From a bacterium (GTDB taxonomy: Bacteria > UBP13 > UBA5359), in the NCBI GenBank assembly GCA_028699365.1, contig JAQVUQ010000064.1:1-10136 (forward strand): a stretch of DNA of 10,136 bases. The letters are read 5' to 3'. The position numbers and the translations under genes are program-made. A model generated the notes under the pieces. It ran no database searches. It saw only the letters and a program-made list of their open reading frames with translations, and had not been told where the DNA came from. Positions 5,476 to 10,136 of the stretch are shown here, piece by piece (position 1 is the first letter of the stretch; each line of letters opens with the position of its first letter).

Positions 5476-6573
5476 ATGAATCGTAGAAGAGTATATGTTG
5501 TTCTGCTGGCGATAATTCTTATCGGGCTGGGCACTTACCTGCTCTGGTATTTTCTTGTGCGCCCGTCTGCGGCACCTGTTTATGATACGCCGGGAGCGGA
5601 ACCCGGCAACGGTCAGCCGGAGGTTGTAGCGCAAGATCTTGTCGTTCCCTGGGAAATAGCCTTTCTGCCGGACGGGGATATGCTGGTAACGGAGCGCCCG
5701 GGCAGACTGCGCCGGATAGGCCGGAGTCCGGTGGTCTTCAACATTGCCGGAGTGCGTGCCCAGGGGGAGGGCGGATTGCTCGGATTGGCGCTTCACCCCG
5801 GATTTGCAACCAACGGTCTGATCTATATCTATTTTACGACGGCATCAGCCGGAAGTCCGGAGAACCGGGTGGAGCGCTACCGCCTCAGCGGCAACAGGCT
5901 TACGGAACGACGCCTGATAACGGGAGGCATACCGGCGGCCGGTGTACACAACGGGGGGCGGATAGCCTTTGGTCCGGACAGGCTTCTCTATATCACTACC
6001 GGTGATGCTCAGAATCCGTCGTCGGCACAGAGTACCCGGTCTGCGGCGGGTAAGATATTGCGGGTCAGGGATGACGGCGGCATACCGGGGGATAATCCCT
6101 TCGGCAACCGTATTTATTCCTACGGGCATCGAAACCCGCAGGGGCTGGCATGGGATTCCCGCGGGCGTCTCTGGGCCACGGAGCATGGCTCCAGCGCTTT
6201 TGACGAGGTGAATCTCATCCGGAAGGGCGGCAATTACGGCTGGCCTCTGATCCGGGGCAATGAGACACGGCAGGGCATGATAAGCCCGGTGATCAATTCC
6301 GGTCCCAATGCCACCTGGGCGCCGGCCGGGATGGCTTTCATGGACGGCAAGCTCTTTTTCGGCGGCTTGAGAGGAGCGGCTCTCTTTGAGGCCGATATCC
6401 GGGACGGCAGCCTTGCTCTCAGCCGGCATTTACAGGGGCGCTTCGGCCGCATCAGGGCGGTTGTCGCCGACAGGGACGGGATGCTTTATATATCTACCAG
6501 TAATCGTGACGGGCGGGGACAAATCAGACTGGGCGATGACAAAATCATACGTGTCAATCCGTCAGGCCTGTAG
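5476..6573 (+). CDS. Membrane-anchored PQQ-dependent sugar dehydrogenase (GSDH / YliI-like)
   Basis: A 365-aa six-bladed beta-propeller of the glucose/sorbosone dehydrogenase family, which oxidises aldose sugars with PQQ outside the cytoplasm. Residues 6-28 form one strong hydrophobic helix after MNRRR. With no lipobox cysteine, this is a signal anchor or uncleaved signal, followed by a Pro/Gly-rich spacer. The catalytic domain starts at about 49 and shows the family motifs in order: PWEIAFLPDGDMLVTERPG (58-76), GEGGLLGLALHP (97-108), VHNGGRIAFGP (157-167, with H158 the expected catalytic base), GKILRV, IYSYGHRNPQGLAW, LWATEHG and GGNYGWP. Length matches E. coli YliI (about 370). Start ATG 5476 has GGGTGA 7 nt upstream and an in-frame stop close before it. 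No PQQ synthesis gene is visible, so cofactor supply and substrate are unknown. Confidence 0.92.
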   Translation: MNRRRVYVVLLAIILIGLGTYLLWYFLVRPSAAPVYDTPGAEPGNGQPEVVAQDLVVPWEIAFLPDGDMLVTERPGRLRRIGRSPVVFNIAGVRAQGEGGLLGLALHPGFATNGLIYIYFTTASAGSPENRVERYRLSGNRLTERRLITGGIPAAGVHNGGRIAFGPDRLLYITTGDAQNPSSAQSTRSAAGKILRVRDDGGIPGDNPFGNRIYSYGHRNPQGLAWDSRGRLWATEHGSSAFDEVNLIRKGGNYGWPLIRGNETRQGMISPVINSGPNATWAPAGMAFMDGKLFFGGLRGAALFEADIRDGSLALSRHLQGRFGRIRAVVADRDGMLYISTSNRDGRGQIRLGDDKIIRVNPSGL

Positions 6574-6614
6574 AGGCAATCTGCTTGCAATATGGTATCT
6601 CCCTTTACGGAAGG

Positions 6615-6644
6615 TTGACCTCGGTAAAGACAGAATGCTAACAT
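6615..6644 (+). promoter_or_regulatory. Candidate promoter of the amidohydrolase gene
   Basis: -35 TTGACC (6615-6620), an 18-bp spacer and -10 TAACAT (6639-6644). Transcription would start near 6651, giving a leader of about 40 nt ahead of AGGAGA and the ATG at 6691. Its presence suggests the gene is not solely cotranscribed with the sugar dehydrogenase 117 bp upstream. Confidence 0.55.
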
Positions 6645-6690
6645 ATCGTCAGGTGAAGTTACGGTTTCATTATCTGTACAGGAGAACCAG

Positions 6691-7869
6691 ATGAATTATT
6701 ATCAATTGCTTATACCGCTTGTCCGGGAGATTCTGCCCGAAATCACGGAGATCAGGCATGCCATTCACTGCAATCCGGAGCTGGCTCTGCAGGAGCACGA
6801 TACGGCTGCCCTGATCAGGCGGACGCTGGATCCGGCCGGATTGAACCTGTGTGATCCCTTTCTGGAGACGGACGTGGTGGCCATGCTGGAAGGGGCCGGG
6901 AGTGGAGACAATGTTACCTTGCGGGCGGACATCGATGCTTTGCCGTTGCAGGAACTGAGCGATCTGCCTTACCGCTCCGTCAGGGACGGCATCATGCATG
7001 CCTGTGGTCATGACGGGCACACTGCCATTCTTATAGGCGCGGCTTTAGTTCTGAGCCGTCTCAGGGATACTTTTAAAGGATCGGTCCGATTCGTCTTTCA
7101 GCCGGGCGAGGAGGCGGTAGCTGCCGGCAGGGATCTGCTGGCACAGGGCATACTGCACCATCCGGAGCCCAAAGCCGTCTTTGCTCTGCACGCCTGGAAC
7201 GGTATCCCCGAGGGGACGATAGCCTCGCGACCGGGCGTTATCATGGCTGCGGCTGATTTCTTCAAGATAATCGTTCATGGAAAGGGTGCGCACGGGTCCA
7301 TGCCGGATGCCTCCATAGACCCTCTGCTCACGGGGGCGCGCATAGTCGAAGCGCTGCAATCCATTACCTCCCGCAACATCAGCGCTCTGGATGCGGCGGT
7401 GGTCAGCGTATGCCGCTTCAGCGGCGGCACCAACGGCAATATCATACCGGACAGCGTGGAGCTGGAGGGCACCACCCGCTATCTCCGTGCGGAGACGGGG
7501 CGTCTGATTCCCATGCATATGGAGAGGATAATCAAGGGTGTATGCGATTCCATGGGTGCGTCATACGAATTCATCTACAATACTCCGTATATACCGACGG
7601 TCAATAATCCGGAGATGGTGGAGCTTGGAGCCGGGACGGCCAGGGAACTGTTCGGTGCTTCGGCCTGGATGGAGTTGGAGACGCCTTCCATGGGCGGTGA
7701 GGACTTCTCCTACTATATAAAGGATTATCCCGGAGCCATGTTCCGGCTGGGCATGGGTGAGCATCACCCGGGTCTGCATAATCCCTACTTCAATTTCAAC
7801 GATAAGGCTCTGATGAGCGGCATTCTCTTTATGTCCGCCATCGCTCTTAGCGCTCTGGCTATGCCATAA
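6691..7869 (+). CDS. M20D-family metal-dependent amidohydrolase (N-acyl amino acid / hippurate hydrolase-like)
   Basis: A 392-aa cytoplasmic binuclear-metal hydrolase of the M20D group, which cleaves N-acyl or N-aroyl amino acids (hippurate, indoleacetyl and N-acetyl amino acids). Metal ligands and catalytic residues are all present: C105 and H107 in MHACGHDGH, the catalytic pair E140-E141 in PGEEA, H167 in ALHAWN, and H363 in GLHNPYFNFND. The dimerisation or lid domain lies at about 185-300, with GKGAHGSMPD at its start, and GGTNGNIIPD and GGEDFSYY are conserved family strings. Length is typical. The ATG at 6691 follows AGGAGA at 5 nt. The gene has its own candidate promoter. Its last codons overlap the end of the convergent ABC-F gene by 11 bp, leaving no room for a terminator between them. 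Exact substrate cannot be read from sequence. Confidence 0.93.
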   Translation: MNYYQLLIPLVREILPEITEIRHAIHCNPELALQEHDTAALIRRTLDPAGLNLCDPFLETDVVAMLEGAGSGDNVTLRADIDALPLQELSDLPYRSVRDGIMHACGHDGHTAILIGAALVLSRLRDTFKGSVRFVFQPGEEAVAAGRDLLAQGILHHPEPKAVFALHAWNGIPEGTIASRPGVIMAAADFFKIIVHGKGAHGSMPDASIDPLLTGARIVEALQSITSRNISALDAAVVSVCRFSGGTNGNIIPDSVELEGTTRYLRAETGRLIPMHMERIIKGVCDSMGASYEFIYNTPYIPTVNNPEMVELGAGTARELFGASAWMELETPSMGGEDFSYYIKDYPGAMFRLGMGEHHPGLHNPYFNFNDKALMSGILFMSAIALSALAMP

Positions 7870-9724
7870 CCGACAACTCTTCCAACTCTTCTTCAAAGCG
7901 CCTCAGCTCGGTCTCATAGGTCTCCTGCAGGGCGCATAACTTATCGTAGAGTCCTTCCAACTCAGGCGCTATATCGCTGTTCCTCTTTGACAGTGCGGTG
8001 ATGGACAGCACGTCGCCGTCCATGGAGGCTCTGACAAGGGCATCGTTGTTTCCGCTCAGCTCTTCCTCAAGCTCCGTTATGCTCTTTTCCAGACCGGCTA
8101 TTTCCGTCTCCATCGGCCGCAGCGTTTCCGATCTGCGCCGGTTGAGTTCGGCCTTTTCCTTTTTCAGTGATTTCCGGAGGTTGTAGGAAACGGTCTCAGG
8201 GGCCTGGCGCTGCTCGTTCAACTCGGCCGACAACCGGTCGTCTTCCCAGCCTATTTCCTCCAGGAAGTCCCGATAGCTGCCCTCAAATATACGTATGCGG
8301 CCGCGATCGAAGACTATCAGGCGATTGGCCAGACTGTGCAGATAGGTTTCGTTGTGAGTTACGAATACCACCGCGCCGGCAAAGGCGTCTATGGCTTCCA
8401 TCAGAGCTTCGGACGATTCCATATCCAGGTGGTTGGTGGGTTCGTCCAGCAGCAGCAGGTGGGCGGGCGATACCAGAATCTTTCCCAGCGATACCCTGCT
8501 CCTCTCTCCGCCGGAGAGAACGGACACTTTCTTCATGGCCATGTCTCCCTCAAACATGAGGGTGCCGCTTATATTGCGGGCCTGCTGAGGTACGCAATCC
8601 GGATCGGCCGACATTATCTCTTCCACCACGGTCCTGTCGGGGTTCAACCGATCGACGTTAGTCTGCCCGAAATAGCTGGCCTTCAGGAGCGGATGCTGCC
8701 TTATGGTGCCTTGCTGGGCTGTCAATTCTCCGGCCAGCAGCCTGAGCAGGGTGGATTTGCCCTTACCGTTTTTGCCGATGACGGCTATTCTGTCGTTCTT
8801 GCCCACGATAAGATTGAACCCGTCTATCAGCCGGGGCAGATCCTCGCCGTAGGCAAAGGACATTCCCCGGACTTCCATCATGGTCCTGGCCGGAAAGGGA
8901 GCGCTTTTGAAACGGAAATCAAGGTTCTCAGTCGCTTCCAGCCTGTTCATCTCCGCCTGTCTGGCAAGAGCCTTGACGCGGGACTGGACCATGGTGCCCA
9001 GCCGGGCTTTGGCTCTGAATCTATTGATGAAGGCCTCTGTTTCCCGGCGCTTTTTCTCGTTGTTCACGCGCGTTTTTTCGTATATCTCCTCTTCCTTCAG
9101 CAGTTGCAAGTAAAGCTTCTCCGTGGTGCCGGCCACCTTACGGATTTTACGGCGATGTATGCCTACGGTATGGGTGGTTACGCCGTCCATGAAGCTGCGG
9201 TCATGGGTGATCAGCATCAACTCGGTTTTCCATTGCCGGAGAAACCGGGTGAGCCAGCCGATGGAGGGGATATCCAGATAGTTGGTGGGTTCGTCCAGCA
9301 GGAGCAGGTCCGGTTCCGCTACCAGCGCCTTGGCCAGATTGAGCCGCACCTGAAATCCGCCTGAGAACTCATCCGGATGACGCTTCATATCGGCAGGAGA
9401 GAAGCCCAGCCCGGCCAGTATCTTCTCTACCTTCCAACTCTCGCTTATCCGTTCGGCCGGCAGTCCCAGGCAGCCCTCTTCCAGCACCGTCCCGGCAGTG
9501 AATTTAATATGCTGCTCCAGATGGCCGACGGTGTAGCGACCGGGAAGGGTTATTACACCGGAATCAGGTTCCTCCTGGCCCAGGATGAGACGGAAGAGGG
9601 TGGTCTTGCCGTGCCCGTTTCGTCCCACCAGACCTATCTTCTCCCCGGGATTGATATTGAAACTGATGTTGTCGAACAGCGTCTGCTGTCCGTATGTTTT
9701 GCAAAGATCATTTATTTTAAGCAT
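7859..9724 (-). CDS. ABC-F family ATPase, YheS/Uup-like with C-terminal coiled coil
   Basis: A 621-aa soluble twin-ATPase protein, probably a ribosome-associated translation factor of the YheS/Uup-like group rather than a transporter. Domain 1: Walker A GRNGHGKT (34-41), signature FSGGF (120-124), Walker B LLLDEPTNYLD (141-151), H174. The inter-domain linker, about 200-275, is helical and basic and is the part expected to reach the P-site tRNA. Domain 2: Walker A GKNGKGKS (317-324), signature LSGGE (403-407), Walker B LLLDEPTNHLD (424-434), H457. Residues about 512-617 form a charged coiled coil, as in Uup/YheS. The ATG at 9724 opens MLKINDLCKTYG, the normal family start, but has no usable Shine-Dalgarno; its promoter puts the transcript start at or next to the ATG. 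It is divergent from the lipid kinase gene. Confidence 0.93.
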   Translation of the reverse strand: MLKINDLCKTYGQQTLFDNISFNINPGEKIGLVGRNGHGKTTLFRLILGQEEPDSGVITLPGRYTVGHLEQHIKFTAGTVLEEGCLGLPAERISESWKVEKILAGLGFSPADMKRHPDEFSGGFQVRLNLAKALVAEPDLLLLDEPTNYLDIPSIGWLTRFLRQWKTELMLITHDRSFMDGVTTHTVGIHRRKIRKVAGTTEKLYLQLLKEEEIYEKTRVNNEKKRRETEAFINRFRAKARLGTMVQSRVKALARQAEMNRLEATENLDFRFKSAPFPARTMMEVRGMSFAYGEDLPRLIDGFNLIVGKNDRIAVIGKNGKGKSTLLRLLAGELTAQQGTIRQHPLLKASYFGQTNVDRLNPDRTVVEEIMSADPDCVPQQARNISGTLMFEGDMAMKKVSVLSGGERSRVSLGKILVSPAHLLLLDEPTNHLDMESSEALMEAIDAFAGAVVFVTHNETYLHSLANRLIVFDRGRIRIFEGSYRDFLEEIGWEDDRLSAELNEQRQAPETVSYNLRKSLKKEKAELNRRRSETLRPMETEIAGLEKSITELEEELSGNNDALVRASMDGDVLSITALSKRNSDIAPELEGLYDKLCALQETYETELRRFEEELEELSVMA

Positions 9725-9731
9725 ATCTGGT

Positions 9732-9761
9732 ATTATCGCCTCTCGGCTTACTGTTAGTCAA
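9732..9761 (-). promoter_or_regulatory. Promoter of the large ABC-F gene, predicting a leaderless mRNA
   Basis: On the minus strand: -35 TTGACT (positions 9761-9756), an 18-bp spacer and -10 GATAAT (9737-9732). Only 7 nt separate the -10 from the ATG at 9724, so transcription should begin at 9724-9725. This agrees with the lack of a ribosome-binding site. Confidence 0.65.
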
Positions 9762-9768
9762 TACGCAT

Positions 9769-9785
9769 TTGTCGGCTATTGTCGG
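9769..9785 (+). repeat. Tandem TTGTCGG heptamers one helical turn apart
   Basis: TTGTCGG occurs twice, 10 bp apart from start to start, just upstream of the -35 of the large ABC-F gene and within the divergent region. Spacing of one turn suits adjacent binding of a regulator on one DNA face. A 10-bp perfect palindrome, ATACCGGTAT, lies at 9837-9846 on the kinase side. Confidence 0.3.
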
Positions 9786-9865
9786 AAGTCGACGTGTGAC
9801 GGGCATTTAATTGAGGGTATAGATATAGCGGACCGTATACCGGTATCGGGCACGTAATTTCTGCA

Positions 9866-9874
9866 GGGAGAGGA
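9866..9874 (+). promoter_or_regulatory. Ribosome binding site deciding the TTG start of the lipid kinase
   Basis: The purine run GGGAGAGGA precedes TTG 9881 with 7 nt between its GAGG (9870-9873) and the start. Because no ATG or GTG is available in the open frame, this site supports the rare start codon. Confidence 0.7.
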
Positions 9875-9880
9875 AGCGTC

Positions 9881-10136
9881 TTGGAGGAGATAAAGGTCCA
9901 ACCGCCGTTTGCGCTGGTGATCAATACTCGCTCCCGGCGCGGAAAGAGGTTCAGCCGTATCGTCCCGGAGTTGTTAAGGCGCCGGGGGGTTCTGCTGGAC
10001 GGCATCTATGCAACAGGGGATCATGCCTCTCTTTCCGACACCGTCAGGAGTCTGGTGGAAGGGGGAAGACGCTCCCTCATAATAGGCGGCGGGGACGGGA
10101 CGATAAGTTCCATTGTCGATTTCTGTGCCTGCAGGG
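9881..10136 (+). CDS. Diacylglycerol-kinase-like lipid kinase (YegS/BmrU/DgkB type), N-terminal part
   Basis: The first 85 codons of a DAGK-catalytic-domain protein, cut by the right edge; full-length relatives are about 290-330 aa. The family's N-terminal strand ALVINTRSRRGKR (about 11-23) matches the usual VNPxSGxGK. The nucleotide-binding loop GGGDGTISSIVDF (about 67-79) is diagnostic. Such enzymes phosphorylate diacylglycerol or related lipids with ATP at the inner face of the membrane. The start is TTG at 9881: the SD-like GAGG at 9870-9873 is 7 nt upstream, and no ATG or GTG lies in frame between it and the stop about 70 nt upstream. It is divergent from the large ABC-F gene across 156 bp. 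The family call is firm; the lipid substrate is open. Confidence 0.9.
   Translation, partial: MEEIKVQPPFALVINTRSRRGKRFSRIVPELLRRRGVLLDGIYATGDHASLSDTVRSLVEGGRRSLIIGGGDGTISSIVDFCACR

Noticed and set aside
5245-5796. A 183-codon minus-strand frame over the dehydrogenase start
   Set aside because: It overlaps the conserved 5' part of the sugar dehydrogenase and its control region, and its product has no recognisable motif.
8336-9364. A 342-codon plus-strand frame opposite the large ABC-F gene
   Set aside because: It is the antisense shadow of the ABC-F gene, whose Walker and signature motifs are unmistakable; the shadow has no recognisable domain or ribosome site.

Overview
This window looks like ordinary bacterial chromosome. 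It is moderately GC-rich by eye, has strong GGAGG ribosome-binding sites, ATG/GTG/TTG starts, sigma70-type promoters and a tRNA-His gene with an encoded CCA end. The gene set (CstA transporter, Gfo/Idh/MocA oxidoreductase, two ABC-F ATPases, PQQ-type sugar dehydrogenase, M20 amidohydrolase, DAG-kinase-like protein) would suit an anaerobic Firmicute or a Chloroflexota member, but nothing here fixes the phylum.

Layout, left to right. (1) The N-terminal 351 residues of a CstA-type carbon-starvation/pyruvate transporter run leftward off the window. (2) A roughly 225-bp divergent control region holds an operator-like palindrome, a 9-bp-stem hairpin and a perfect DnaA-box 9-mer. (3) A complete Gfo/Idh/MocA oxidoreductase with a five-cysteine insert runs rightward. 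(4) A tRNA-His(GTG) unit has its own promoter and intrinsic terminator. (5) About 525 bp behind the tRNA looks like a decayed accessory patch: a 47-codon minus-strand ORF that may be the tail of a regulator, and a structured GTGCG-starting stretch that may be the 5' end of a group II intron. (6) A minimal nucleotidyltransferase (MNT) follows with no HEPN partner. (7) A 499-aa ABC-F ATPase runs leftward from a long structured leader. (8) Two rightward genes follow, a membrane-anchored PQQ-type sugar dehydrogenase and an M20 amidohydrolase. Each is preceded by a putative promoter with the same hexamers and spacing (TTGACC, 18 bp, TAACAT). (9) A 621-aa YheS/Uup-like ABC-F gene runs leftward. Its 3' end overlaps the amidohydrolase by 11 bp and its promoter predicts a leaderless mRNA. 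(10) A DAG-kinase-like gene starting at TTG runs off the right edge.

The genes do not form one pathway. Most are single-gene transcription units in divergent or convergent pairs. Likely roles are carbon-source uptake and metabolism (CstA, oxidoreductase, sugar dehydrogenase, amidohydrolase), translation (tRNA-His, two ABC-F proteins) and lipid phosphorylation. I found no CRISPR array, intact insertion sequence, prophage or convincing new multigene system. The most unusual stretch is 2612-3523, between the tRNA and the first ABC-F gene.
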